Shown: positions 49,401 to 62,162, counted from the stretch's first letter. The stretch is DNA of 64,000 nucleotides from Paramarasmius palmivorus (GCA_037176845.1 JAYKXP010000008.1:1-64000); one strand, 5' to 3'. The notes: generated by a model from the sequence alone, not told the origin. A program made the numbers and translations.

Positions 49401-52400
49401 TGGTACGCTTCGTCGACGAAAATAGCACCACCGCCGGCATTGATGACATCTTCAATGTGCTTTTTCATTCCGGCGACTCCACTATCGCTAACCCGTGAAC
49501 CAGTGGTCTCGACAAAATGGTCTCCCGGTAGTGCACCAACTGATGAGAGGAATTGAGCATACAACCTCGCAACCGTGGTTTTCCCTGTCGTAGCGCCGAT
49601 TTCAGTGTATGAACTACAGAAAAAAATATACTGTGCTCACCTGTCCCAGGATTACCGAGCATCACAACATTGAAGCGCTCGTTCTTGAGGCTGGCATTCT
49701 GGCGGGTATTCAAGTCAATCTTCGCTTTGATATTCAGCACCTGCGCCTTTACTTGCTCCAGACCGGTTAGCTTCATCAAGGAATCAATGGCCTTGTTGTC
49801 GACACCTTCAACCTCTTTCTGTCTCTGCCATTCTACTTCCGATGAGGAAGTTTTTGACGAAGGAGTGACTGACGGCGTCACGAGGAGATGTGGTCGACGA
49901 TGCTCGGCAAGTGGCACAGGCACCTGTTGTTCGCCATCAGGCATGCTTGGGGTTGCGAGAGGTTGAGGTGCACACAACGGAGGAGCTGAGGTCGACGGAA
50001 CTTGCTCTGGAGGCGGGAAGGGTGCGGAAGCTGTAGGCTGACCAACAGATCTGCTTTGATTTTCGATTCGAGAGCGCAGATCTTCGAGATCCTTCTTTTT
50101 TTGTTCAAGAGCATCTCGTCGTTCTTTTCGAAGTTGAGTATCTTGCAGCTTCTTGTTTTCCTCTGCAACTTTCTCATCAAGTTCTGCCATCGCCTTGACG
50201 TGTGCCTGAATTTCGGCGTCACGTCGCTGCTGTTCTGCAAACGCCTTCTCCTGTTTCTTCCTAGTGTCCTCGGCCTCCTTGTCGCACTTTCTGCAAGACG
50301 TCGGTAACTTTTGGTGGCATTTGTGAGACTGTTTGTGACCCTGAGAGCAAGCCGTGTGAACTATGACTTGGCATGCCATTTTTGAATGATCGGAAAGTTG
50401 ATGGCATTTTGAAGGGCAGGCATGTACGCCACAGTTCAGTAGGGTTCCACTGCACAAACGTTCGTGAGTCGATCTCCGTAATGTCAAATGATTACACACC
50501 ATGGTTCGGTGCAGCCCCCATCGGGCACTTCATTATCAAAGTCAACAGGGTTCTTCAACAGAGCCTTTCTATCAGGATGTCTCTCGCAGTACACGGGGAG
50601 GCCATCGTAGACGTGTTTACCTTTCCTCAGCAGCTCCAAGAACTTGGTCCATAGCTCACCTCCTCTGCGTGACTTGGTAAAGGTGCCGGAATTACCAAGC
50701 AGGATCAAACCGTTCCTAGCGCGAGAGAGAAGGACATTCAAGCGCTCTGGAGCACACATGAAACCAATGTTATGATCGGGGTTGCTCCTTGTAAGTGATG
50801 CAATGATAATGTCGCTCTCTTCTCCCTGATAGTTGTCTTCAATATGTCAATGAAAAGCTGTTAGCAAGACAACACTTTCAAAACTCACCGATGGTCGCGA
50901 GACGTATTGACTTCTTTCCCACCTTTGCACTAGCAGAGGTCATCAATCCCGCCCGCACAAGATCATACGAATCCAGATCACTGAGGACGGGGTCATTGTC
51001 CTCCATTAGCGCCGTTCGAAGCTTCTGCAGTTGACCCAAATACGGTGTGAGAATGGTTACTGTGTCCGTCCCATACCCTTGCTGGGCCAGGTATCGAAGG
51101 ATCTTGAGAACCATTTGTATTTCATAGGTATTCTGCTTCGAAGAAGTTGCGTCCATATCTCTCTTATCGGTAATCTGAGTGTTGTCGTCTTCAGGATGGC
51201 TGTGGTCGAGGAAAACGATGACATCTTGCAGACCACGGAGTTTGGGACGGTTCTTCGTTGTCGGTGCGTCGATCAAATGCGGATACGTCAATTCTCGAAT
51301 GAGGGAAGAGATCTCCGGCCTCATGCGATGCTGCTGACTGAGTGTTTCATGTGGGAGCCCTCGATGTACTAGACGCTCGAAAAGTGACATGTTGAGGTCA
51401 TAACCGTCGCCTTTCTCGACGGACAAACTGTAGTTATTCACTTTCGGTCGCAGTTGCCTAGAAATATAATCAATACAGTGCCTTCTAGATAATATACTGT
51501 ACTCACTGATGATCACCTATGAGGATCAGCTGTTCTGTCTCCGGGTTCATTGCAGTGAGGATGTGGGTTTCAAGGATTTCACCAGCTTCCTCTACTAAAA
51601 GCACTTGAGGAGATGCTTTATGGATCTGCTCGCTGTACTTCGCAGCCGCTGTAGTGGTGCACCCAATGATACGCATGCTAGATACGATTCCGTCGTCTTT
51701 CTCCGAGAAAATGTTTGCCAACTGCTTCAGCGAGCGATTATATTTCGCGGCCTCTGTGCTGAGACCCACCACTAACTCATTCGTCATCGCTTGCTTCCAT
51801 CCAGCCAGGAGTGATTGGCGCTCGTTGGGAGGCAAAGACCACACATAGGCACCCGTGATGGTCCGCTTCTCGTGAAAGATTCCAGCATTCTTGTTCTGTA
51901 TCCACCGTTGAATCAGGTAAATTTCGTCGATCGCCTGACCATTCCTTCCCACTGGGATCATCCCATCGTTGGCTCGTGGAACGCAGAACGCAACATAGAG
52001 CTCGGGATCTTCAAACTCCAGATATTCAAGGACAGCCTTCAGGCCCATCTTGTGATACTTGTATTCGCCAAACTTTCGCCTGAGAGTTTTTATACTGTCT
52101 TCGGCATCGTCCTTGAGAACATCGATTAGAGCCCTGCTTGACTGGGCCAAGCGAGCGTTCGACTTTCTGCTACGACCATTCAAGCCCAACGAAGCAGTCC
52201 GAGGTGTCGATTTTCCGCCTAGGCGAACGATGTTGTCTTCGGGAATGCCAATATCAAGGAGGTCTTCCAAAAACTGGTCGAGAGCGTGATTGGTGTAGCA
52301 GACGACCAGAATAGTCTGTCGCGTGCGGTCATGGATAACCTTGGCAAGAAGAGCACCGATGAACGACTTGCCAGTACCTAAAAGTAGGAGGTTATCAAAA

Positions 52401-53893
52401 AGGCGCTTCAGATCCATGAAAATTAAAGGCATACCCGGTGGGCCTTGGATGAGCGACACTCTCTGGGTCAAAGCAGCGAGGAGAGAAGTATGCTGGGAGT
52501 TATCCAGCATGATGGACTTGTTAGTTCCTATTATAGTCCGCAGGTCACAACGGGGATTGGCTCGGAGAGTGTCGACAATGATAGAAGGTATATGATTTGG
52601 TGTCTGGTGCTCTGAAAGCTTCGTCCAGTGCAAAAGTTCCCGATCAAGGGCCAGCTCAGTGATGCCCTGCATTGTTTTCAGGATTGGTTCATATGAGAAG
52701 ACGGCGGTGTCAAGGATGATGAGACGGATGTGACGAGCAGACTTCAATCTAGAGAGTGCATGCTCTGCCTGAGAATCATCGATCTGGATGATGATAACCG
52801 GGGGTACGAGGGCTAGGAAATCTTCATCGCGATTTAATGTCGGGAATGCGACGATTTCGCCGTCGATCATGAGGCATGACCAGGCTTGGTGTCTGAAAGG
52901 CTTGGAAAAGTTATCCTTGAGGAATGTTTTACGAGCTTGAACATTGCCCTTCCTTTGTAGGATAGGTAGATCTTTCTCGCATCTGAGTGCAATTCCCCAA
53001 TTCGCGCGCCTGGTGTCAGGGCCAAAGTGGACGTCATGCAAAGAAAGGCGATCGATGATTACACCCCTGTGGTATCCCTTCTTGACTCCTTCCGCAATCG
53101 ACAACTCTTCTTTCATCTCATACAACAAGTCCTCCCTAAGTAACCGAAACTCATTGTCAAGATACACCTGTGTGCGCTTGTCCTCGGTCTCCGGGTCGTC
53201 CAGGCAAGATTTCGGACGTAAGAATGGGCGTTCAGAGGATCTAATCTCTCCCGCCGTCGGAAGAATAGACACCTTTCGAAAATCTGCGAAGTCGTTGTCG
53301 TGACGGCCGCCTGCACTGGCGGTATTGGTGATATCGCATTCATCGCCAACCGAGATGACTGATGCAATTCTACCTCCCAAATCACGGACTTGAAGGTGTG
53401 GAGAACCTTTGATCAGGTCCATGATATCGGTTTCGTATGCAACCTCAGAGCTAAATGGTGAACCGGGTTGTGCGGAAATCGATGTGACGTGAAGCAACAA
53501 CCAGGCGAAGGCCACTTGTTCTCGCTCTCCCTGTAGCTTTCCTGCGCGAAAGGTTTCGACATATGGAAGCCAGAAAATCGGGGGGTCGACGATGGCCTGT
53601 ACGATCTGAGAGAGATACAATCCACTGTTGATTGTAGGAAGAGTCGGGTCCTGGAGATAGGTGAGGAGGGACGTTCCTCTTCCAGTGAAAAAGTTGAGCG
53701 AGAGGTCAAAGCGCATGCACGCCTGAAGAGATGATAGACCAGCCTTGCTAGACATCAGTCTTCCAACACATGCAGAGACATCAGGTTGAGAGAGGATGGC
53801 ATCGAGAAAGTTGGGACCATTGAGTGGCGTGAGGGCCTGCTTTCCCTTAATGATCACATCGAACTGTTTTTCGAGCCTCGCAGCTCGATCCAT
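46432..53893 (-). CDS. ZNFX1-like SF1 helicase / NFX1 zinc finger / triple CbxX AAA+ fusion, copy 2
   Basis: This paralog of copy 1 has the same domain order and intron positions. The first exon pair (53893-51503) is a single clean frame through one short intron at 52378-52435. Helicase motifs are GPPG-TGKSF, LLVEEAGEILE, GDHQQLRPKVNNY, QQHRMRPEIS and RLNVLLSRAR. Zinc-finger Cys/His pairs lie at about 50.27-50.45 kb. AAA1 has GNPGTGKTT and AIFVDEAYQL, AAA2 has GSPGTGKTT and VLVIDEAYML, and AAA3 has GPPG-TGKTT and VLFIDEAYRL, so all four NTPase sites look active. A Pro/Thr-rich linker precedes the final coil rich in Lys/Glu/Gln, and the tail is GVCVAGFRWIRQGDGYRC followed by AGGTHFV. One frame switch near 47128-47140 separates AAA3 from the coil; an intron or an indel could explain it. 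Proline-rich linkers differ most between the copies, while catalytic domains are similar. Function is inferred only from domain content. Confidence 0.92.
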
Positions 53894-54375
53894 TTCTTGT
53901 GAGAGCGAATTTCACGCTGGCAGTGGTGAAAATTCGAGGGTGAATGATGGGGGAAGGTATCAGAAAGGCTTCCTCGCTCCAGCGTTTATGGCCCTGCATA
54001 GTGGTGCAGAATACGGCATCCGCCATGCATATCAAACTTTAAAGAAAGTGGGGACCTGCGGGACCTATGCATATTGGGCAGAGAAGCAGCCTAAATAATA
54101 CCTAAGCTTGAATGGTTGTATGAGCACGGACGGGCGTCAACGACCTCGTGTTAGTGAGATGCTGTTCAATCTGCTGCGCCCCAGTTGTGCCAGCTGAGAC
54201 TGCTAAGCGTACCTATCGATTTCTGCATCGAAGCTAGAGCGGGCATCAAAGATGGCGCTGATTCTGTGCAGTGTGCATTGTGGGCGTTCGTGGAAGTTGC
54301 AGAGAGAAAGCACTGATGCTGACAAATCATATCCCGGGCCGGCTTGAGTAGCTTGAGTACTTGAGCTTGACCTCC
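53894..54375. promoter_or_regulatory. Divergent promoter region: helicase copy 2 and URI-like gene
   Basis: Copy 2 (minus) and the URI-like gene (plus) diverge across 0.48 kb. It includes the second copy of the shared 25-nt block (54275-54299). No gene is seen. Confidence 0.5.
54275..54299 (-). repeat. 25-nt block, second copy
   Basis: Identical to 45772-45796 and about 380 nt before the start of copy 2. Its sharing supports duplication of the genes together with their 5' flanks. Confidence 0.7.
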
Positions 54376-56369
54376 ATGTCGAACATAGGTCGAAATAATG
54401 CGGAAGGTATTTGTGACCTCCTTTTGGCTGTTCATCGTAAATTGAGCGCGAAATGTATAGGTCTCCAAAATTTGCTGCAGTCGATTGCCCCAGATGCAGT
54501 CCAAAACGTTACCCCCGAAGCCCTACAGAGACTCTCGGACAAGCTTTCGGAATTGATGGGTGAAGATGTAGTCAGGACTGCTTTCTCTGGAGAGTCGCTC
54601 GGGGGTGAGGTGTGTTTCAGCCTATTGATCATGCTCTTTGTTACTAACCTGTCCTTGAGATGGTCAATGAACAAGGCCTCTCGGTTGTCGACGTTGGCGA
54701 AGCCTCGAATGCAAACGGTAATAGACAACCTATATCACTCAAAGAGGAACCACCTCTTGTGCCCCTCTCTTCGTTGTCACCCTCTGAACGAGAACGTCAA
54801 AAACGAGAACGCGATCGCATTCTCGACGAGTTGGAAATCGAGGAAGAAATGGAACAGAGAAAGATTGATCAGCAGGAAAAAGAGGAAAGGGCACGCGAGA
54901 TGGAAAAGCGAAAGGAATCAGCAAAAGCCGAGCTCGATAGACTAAAGATGGCCAAAGAGTCGCAAAAGAAGATGGGCAAGGCGCTCTTGCGCAGTTTCGA
55001 AGAGTCGCGTGAGGAGTCCACAGATGAAGCACCCGTGGTGAAGCAGGAGGTTGAACAGGAATCAACCGACACTCCTAAGAAGAGTGTTACATTTGCGGAT
55101 GAGCCTTCTGCTCTCAACGAGTCTTCAAATCCTGCGCCTGCCAGCGAAGTAGACTGGGGAGATCTTCTGCAAGGAAAACTTCGCGCTTCCGGACGACCCA
55201 CACTTCTCAACACGAACGACGAACACCTCATGAAGAAACATATCGTTGAACGAATGCCTGGAAGCTCGCAGCAACGCACTTCACTGAAACCACAGGTACA
55301 GACCGTTGACTCTGATGATGAGTCAGAACCGGCGCATTCCCCTCCGTCATCAGATAGCGAGGATGAGAACACCGCTGACAAGGAGTTGGAAGACGACGAA
55401 TTCGACATGGATCTGGCGCTACATCATAGGGAGATAGCTCTCGCATATCACGAAAAGCGCACAAAAATAGGTGAAGATGCTGCACACGCTCTCACCTCCC
55501 ACACACACGAACCAGCCGAGGACCCCACGTTCGATGGTACATCGTTCTCACAGAAGCCCAAGTCATCGATTTCCAAATTTCGTGCAGGCCGTCTTGCTTC
55601 ATCATACGCGGCTTCATCACCGTCTACGTCACAGTCCATTGGTGGTTCAGTGATACCTGCTTCTGGGGCAGAGACATTACAACGGGCCATTCGCATGGGG
55701 AAAATCGACTCGGACGGACAACTCGCCGGGGGCGATGCTGGCGAAAGTGGTGGGAGTGAGGATGAGAACGAGGCGGTTCAGGAGGTGTTGGAGCTTCTCA
55801 AGAAGGGTGAAGTGTACAACGTGGGCCCAGAAGGCGATAGAGTACTCCACACGGTACCGCCTGGTGGTACAGCATCATCGAGCACACCATCACAGCCTCC
55901 ACCATTCACGATGCCATCCGAACCACTCCCAACCAAACCCAAAACATCCAAATTCAAGCTCTCACGAGCACAAGCAGGTCCACCCCAATCATCGGAGAGC
56001 CCGACTCTTTCAGGACACAGTACGCCAATATCTACAGTGGAAAGGTCTTCACCCAAGCTATCCTCTACGGCAGTAGTCGAGCGCTCCGTTCCTACACCTC
56101 AATCATCGCTAAAAACAACAGTCACTCCGCCTTCCATGATCGTAGAATCGCCCTCATTCGCTAGACCGGGCCAACCACAAGCGCCCATGATAGTCGAATC
56201 TCCTTCCTTCCCTTCAACGGCGCCGAGGACAAGTCGACCCGAGCGTCCGCCCGTTATCATGTCATCTACCGTCAAAGAATCTACCCGTAGCAACAGTAGT
56301 GTATCGTCATCTCAGCCTGAAAAAGAAGGCTCAACACGAGTCTCGCGGTTCAGAGCCGAGCGTATGTAG
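54376..56369 (+). CDS. URI/Bud27-like protein with DUF3835 C-terminus
   Basis: This is probably an unconventional-prefoldin-type protein linked to RNA polymerase assembly and translation start, as known for yeast Bud27 and human URI1. ATG 54376 starts a short first exon (MSNIGRNNAEG), with introns of about 60 nt at about 54405-54463 and 54609-54660. From 54660 on a single 569-codon exon runs to the stop at 56369. A charged coiled coil (ERERQKRERDRILDELEIEE) is followed by KKSVTFADEP, EVDWGDLLQGK, an acidic stretch (DSDDESEPAH) and a Ser/Pro-rich half with a repeated PSMIVESPSFARPG / PMIVESPSF element. The last residues SRFRAERM match the DUF3835 end. A full prefoldin fold is not clear at the N-terminus, so URI identity is likely rather than certain. 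Confidence 0.7.
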
Positions 56370-56786
56370 TGAATGCTGTAAAGATCTAGAAACTTCCGCA
56401 CACTGTGGTGCCGATTAGAATCGTGTCTACGCAAACACCCAAGTTCTCCATGCTCAATTGACGATTTAAGATTGCTTTAATATTTGTGCTATGGAGTATA
56501 TAAGATACAAGTGATTGGGATGGACTATGCAACAGACATTGGTAGGTTCAGCAAGAGTAGTGAGGAACAGAAACATTGGAAAAACTGGACAAATCGAAGC
56601 GAAGAATACTTTTTAACCGTAGAAAGGAAATATATGTACAGGTCTGAACACCCGACGACGGTGATGCCTTCCTGACCAAAAACGAACTAAAGCTTGTGTA
56701 TAAAAAGTGATAATGGTAGTGAGAATGTGTCGAATAGATTGAGATGGAGATGCGGAAGTGTCCGGGTGATTTGCAACAAGCATTTA
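56370..56786. other. Convergent 3' intergenic region
   Basis: This separates the ends of the URI-like and kinase genes. No gene is recognised. Confidence 0.5.
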
Positions 56787-59700
56787 TCAATAAATTTTAA
56801 CCAATTCTCCAAGCCGCTCGACGACCTCGGACATGGTAGGTCGATCTTGATGGTCCTGTGCCCACATATGCTCAATGAGTTCAACGATCTCGGGGCACCA
56901 TTGCTTCTTCAACCCGGACAAAGAGGGTCTGAAATGTGCAAATGAGTGAAGTCCCAACTGCCACGCTTAATACAGACTTACCGTTGTCGCTTAGTCCCCA
57001 CCAAGTCGTAGATCGCGTGTTCATTCATCCCTTCCCATGGATACTTCTTATTCGGTAAATGCCACTGGAGCATCTCCCAATACACACAGGCACAAGAAAA
57101 TACATCCACTTTGTGATTGTATTTGGGGTGCGCGTGCCAAAGTTCCGGGGCTTGCCAGTTGACGGTTCCGACGAGACTTCGTACCATCGACCTAGTGCTC
57201 TGCTTGACTTTGGCTAGACCGAAGTCCGCAATCTTAGCGTTGCCCTTGGAGGTAATGAGGATATTGGAGGATTTGCAGTCGCGGTGAATGACGGATGGTT
57301 TCCGGGTATGTAAATACTCTAGTCCGCGAGCGATGTCTAGCATTATCGTCAACTGTGAAAGCGTCAGTATGACGAAATCGGATGGGAAGGAAAAGGGACT
57401 TACCACTTTATGTAATGTAGGTGGGTTAACATTACGAATGTAGTCGAAGAGATCACCATTCGTGCAGAGCTCGCTGACGATCATGACTGGTGTCTCCTTG
57501 GTATTCTCAGGTATACTGACACCGAGCTAAACGTCACCTGTCAGCCCAGAGACCGTACGGACTTAAGAAGAAACACTCACGAATCGCACGATATTTGGAT
57601 GGTCGAATCCTCCAAGTAATTTCAACTCCTTGATGTCCACTAATAAGAAACGCCTATTAGCATGGCGGCACACAGATCTTCTGGATAGGATACGCACTGG
57701 CACTCAACTGCCCCCTGAACTCTGCAATTGCAATCTTCCTACCCTTGAGCTTCCCAATGTACACATCCTTGAATCCGCCACTGCCAATCTTCTCCAGCTT
57801 TTGCAGCTTGTCCGGCGGAATCTCCCGATCTTCCAAACCAAGAGTACCTAAATCTAATTCAAGTTCAGGCTCTGTGTTGGTGTTGGCGGCAGTGCCAACA
57901 ATCCTCTCTTGCTCGGTTATCGACGGAGTTCGTGGCTCGTCTAGATGAACACGGCCGTTCCGTAACAGGACCGGAGGTGTGGCGGTATCCTGGCTTTGTC
58001 GGCGCCGAGTATGGCGGCGTTTGACGGTCGATGGCGGCCGGGCGGTGCCGGTAGAGGAAGGTGACGAGGCTTGTTGACGGTCTCGCCACTGAAGGAGAGC
58101 TTCAGCAAGCTGAGGCTTGGTACCAACAGCCTCGAGCTCGCGACTCTCGCAAAGACGAATGAGGTCGTCCCGGCGCATTCTCACTAGAGTCTTTGTCGTG
58201 GCGACGGTGAGATCGACTAGAAGAACCATTAACAAGTGTTAAAGGTCATGACGAAAAAAAGGCTTACCATCGCCGTCATCGACCTCCTCCATGGCCTCTT
58301 CATCGGTCTCACCTTCGGCATCAATGTCCTCATCTTCCGCGCCTTCCATTTCACCTTCCTCTTCTTCATCTTCCTCATCTTCTTCACCAATGGTCTCTGA
58401 ATCGTCTCCGTCCATATCAACATCTTCCTCACCCACAATCTTGCCACTTCTAAGTTTTCTAGGCTCGACAGCGACCGTCTGGTCGTCATCATCATCATCT
58501 GCTTCGCCTTGTCCATCTTCATCTGCCTCTTCGACCTCTTCTTCAGCCTCTTCTTCAGCCTCCTCCATCTCTTGTTCCTCGTCCTGCTCATCATCGCCAT
58601 CACTAGGATCAGCAACTTTGGCTCGTTTCCTAGACCGTAATCTCTTCTTGAGAGGTGTCCTCTGTGGCTTGCGTGGCGTCACAGTTGGCGTCTCCGAGAC
58701 AAGCTCGTCAACCTCGTCCTCATCTGCAGTATCACCTTCCATTACCTCGTCTTCCTCTTCCTCTTCCGCTTCTTCCTCATCGTCCATTTCTATTTCTTCT
58801 TCGTCTTCATCAGCTTCGCTGTCCTCCTTCAACGTCTTGATTTTTCTCTTCGCCTTTCTCATCGGCGTTATCCGTCTTGCCTCTAAAGTCTCCACACTTG
58901 GCATAGACGAAGAAGAATGTTTCTTGGAACTATCGGAGGACCTAGAACGTGGGCGCTCTTTTCCCTTTTCCTTCTCCCGCTCCCGCTCCTTGTCTTTACT
59001 TCTCAACCGTCTAGGACTTACTTGGGGTTTAGTCTCCTTTAGCCGTGCCTCGAGCTCTTCGAGGTCCGTCAAATCGCTCTCGCTGGCCTCCCCATTGGGT
59101 AGCGCGACAGTATGGTCGAATTCGACCTGTTTGGCTTTACCCTTTGACCGTGATTTCGATGAGGAAGAGTCGGTAGAGTTATTCGGTAGGACGAGTGGCA
59201 CAATGCCGTTGACGACGGTTGGAGCAGATACTTTACGAGAGCGTAAATGATGGGCGGGGGGAGAGGAAATAGACTGCATTGCAGCCTGTTGAGCCGAGTT
59301 GGGGTTTGAAGTCGAGTTGGACGAAGATCGGGAGCTTCGACGTCTACGGATGGTGTCAGTTTAAGGTAGCTTCGGTGTTGATATAGACCTACCGAGATGA
59401 ATTATTGCTAGTGCTACTGTCGCCAGATTTCTGCCTCGACCGCGAAGATCGGGAACGAGTGGGGCCAGATTCACAGATATCTACATTCCCCATTGATAAG
59501 CTCCTACTCTTCACTGGACGACTATTGCTACTACGTGAAACATCGTTTGTGGTAGCTCGTCTGCGTAGGAAACGCGGGGTCTCGTCATCGAGGACGTCTG
59601 GGTCGTCAGGCATGCCATCGTCCGATGAGTAGTCGCTGAAACCACCTCCGCGGCCCAATGGTGACGATGGTGGCAGAGAGGCAATGTCATCTCTGGCGTC

Positions 59701-60475
59701 GATTATAGAGTCGATAATATCAGATTTAGTGAGGTCTTCAGCATCGCCTGACAGGCCAGCAAGTGAATAGAGACGAATCAATTCGTCTTTCCGAAGACGG
59801 TTGAGGACACGTGATGGTGCAGAAGATATGAAGTATTCGTCCGCTAATTGTAAGGGGATAGGAAAAAAGATGCAGTGAGCAGTTGGTAGATTAAAAACGC
59901 GTGTAAAACTCACAAGTATTCTCTTCTTCTTCATCCTCTTCATCTTCGTCACTGATTTCCTCGTCAGATTCTTCCTCGTCTGGATCCTCATCATCATGGT
60001 GCTTGGAAGACCTTGTAGCCCAACGCAGTGGGCGGTCAGAGTCGATATCCATGGAGCTTCTATCATCTTCGCTCGTGTTACTACTAGATTTGAAGCGTTT
60101 AAGCTGGCGAGTGCCCCGCGTCGGCCTGCCTGCATGGTGCGTATTCTCGTTTGAACCACTGGCTACGCGTTTTCTCTTTCCACCCACGCGAACGTTGATA
60201 TGAGAATCAAGCATGTCGTGGGTATCGTTGTGCAACTTGTCTGCCAATGATACACGAGATGGTAGACGTCGAAGGTTTTGATGAAGGGGAAGTAGGACAC
60301 CGCGATCCAAGTCTGAGTGTACTAGAGACGCGTGGGTCGAATGAAATGATGCCTGTGATATATTACGAGTTGGGACACCGCGCTTTCTGGAAGTTGGCGA
60401 GCGCCTGAGAGGGTACCGTTGACGATGGGCCAAAGGGGAATTGGCGGAAGAGGAGGAAGGGGGAGAGCCGGACAT
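56787..60475 (-). CDS. Large acidic protein kinase with SAP-like segments
   Basis: A nuclear-looking protein of about 1,050 residues. The N-terminus (start 60475) is basic with Arg/Ser-rich patches. An acidic tract precedes a helical segment, [17 protein letters not shown], near 59.8 kb. A second, similar segment, [19 protein letters not shown], lies near 58.17 kb after a 340-residue, very acidic low-complexity region (58.26-59.28 kb). Both resemble SAP/HeH DNA-binding hairpins. The kinase domain has [13 protein letters not shown] (Gly loop), [10 protein letters not shown] (catalytic loop), IADFGLAKV and [11 protein letters not shown], all intact; the usual VAIK region reads [10 protein letters not shown], so the lysine normally following Ala-Ile is not obvious. 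The stop is at 56787. It resembles fungal TKL-type kinases. Introns of about 50 nt interrupt it. It could be a chromatin-associated signalling kinase, but the substrate is unknown. Confidence 0.85.
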
Positions 60476-60897
60476 AACAAGAAAGGTGAGAAGGGTGAGA
60501 AGAAGAACCGTACACTAGCTAGGAGAACGCCAGGGTCGGTGTCGAGAGAGTGTAGAATGATGAGCTCGTCGTCGTCGAGGTCGTCGTCGATGTTCCCCAG
60601 CTCTCAGCCAATGGAGACGGCGAACTCAAAGGTTCAAACAAACAGGAGCATACAAACACACGTGAGTCATCGCATCATTGGTTATGTAATGATGCTGTAG
60701 CCCTGGACTCTGGTCCACCGTCTAGGCTCGCCGACGGCAGGCTTTGCCAGGCAGGATCCGGCGCAGGGTCACCAGCGCTTCCTTCTCAGGCTAACGAATA
60801 GCCGAACACAAACGACTTCACAAACTAGGAAATCCATTTCGTTTGCATATCTACTCATATAGCCAGCCATGCCATTTTTTCGCCTTCTCAGCCCACT
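60476..60897. promoter_or_regulatory. Divergent promoter region: kinase and DUF6593 genes
   Basis: The two starts diverge over 0.42 kb. No gene is recognised and no clear regulatory motif stands out. Confidence 0.4.
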
Positions 60898-61751
60898 ATG
60901 CTGCTGCGACTCACCTCACCAGACATCCTGAACACTTCTCTGGTCGACTCGTCAACCGGTCAAGTAGCATACCTCATCGTCACTACAGAATCACCTTCAA
61001 CTTGCAGAGATTCGTCTTCGTCTTCACATACGCAATCATCTTCCCAGGCTGATTTTACTGTCGAGCATGAGGAGATGCGCACAACCATTATCTCAGACGT
61101 TGAGGGAAAGCAGCTCGGCGAAATTGCATGGCGTGGCCGTCGACCAAGTATCACAATAAGTGATGAACGGGTTGGAACACTAGCAGACCTGTTCGATACC
61201 ACGAGCACCAAGTTACTGTAAGTTTTCTTATCTCTGGAGCTTCTGATAACGCCTGACGAGCTATTCTAGTCCAAAAACCCTTGCTATTCCCACTCGTTTC
61301 GACGAACGATACGTATGGGCAGCCACAGAAGCATCGCTCTCCGTAAGTTGATTACATCCCACTGCCCAGCACAGACCGACGCTAACCTATACCCTTTAGC
61401 TCCTTGACTTTGATACCAACGAAACAAAAGGCACATTTCACCAAAACGTCTTGCGCTCAGGCGACAAGTTTATCAACACCAGAATACCTGGCGTTGGTCA
61501 CAACTACCTTGAATTTGACTCCCATCCTCTCGCAAAAGACGTCGAGATAATAAGTGAGCCGGACGCTATTTTTAGTTACTTGCCTTGACTGACATTTCGG
61601 CTATGTAGTATCCTTCTTTATGATGGAAATCCTCCGCAGAGGGTGTTTTGCTTTGACACCCTACATGTTCAAGCGTTCTAGATTCTGGCAGTTACAAGAG
61701 ACAAAGGACCTCATTGTGCGGCGATTAAGCTCGCGAAGGAACACCGTCTGA
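60898..61751 (+). CDS. DUF6593 domain protein
   Basis: This is a small cytosolic protein of a basidiomycete-expanded family of unknown function. ATG 60898 begins MLLRLTSPDILNTSLVD. Characteristic features are TGQVAYLIVTTES, ISDVEGKQLGEIAWRGRRPS, TRFDERYVWAATEASLSLLD and SFFMMEILRRG near the end. Introns lie near 61.22, 61.34 and 61.55 kb. It stops at 61751. Total about 215 residues, normal for the family. No catalytic residues are known. Confidence 0.85.
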
Positions 61752-62162
61752 TGTTCTTTATTTACACTTTGGTTCAATGGCGACACCTTTCGACCTTCGT
61801 TTTCTCCCTTGATATGCACCTTGTTATCGTTATTCATTTGTACCGCACGCACGCCATACGTTATATTACTGTCTAATACGCATGTACAATACCCAGGCAT
61901 ACGGAATCAAGCTCGAGTCATCATCCCCCTTGCTTATGTGTAAGGACACGCCTCGTCCCAGGCACTGGACGCGTCGTGGATCAGAAACGTCTGGATGAGG
62001 CGAATCATAACGTTCTTCAAGAGCCAATAAGTCACTAAACCGAAAAGAATGCTTCGAGAGAAGCCAGTCGAACAGATTCGAACATCGTGGTAGAAAAGCA
62101 AGCCGCGTGTGACACTCGCAACACGTGTGGCGCGTTGTTCGTGACACTTTCCTCAATCCCAC
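61752..62162. other. Intergenic, nothing recognised
   Basis: 0.41 kb between two co-directional genes. A minus-strand open frame runs over it and into the next gene but has no family resemblance. Confidence 0.45.

Noticed and set aside
58291..59250. Plus-strand Ser-rich open frame of 319 codons
   Set aside because: It is the antisense of the Asp/Glu-rich tract of the kinase gene; GAA/GAG-rich coding DNA gives open Ser-rich frames on the other strand.
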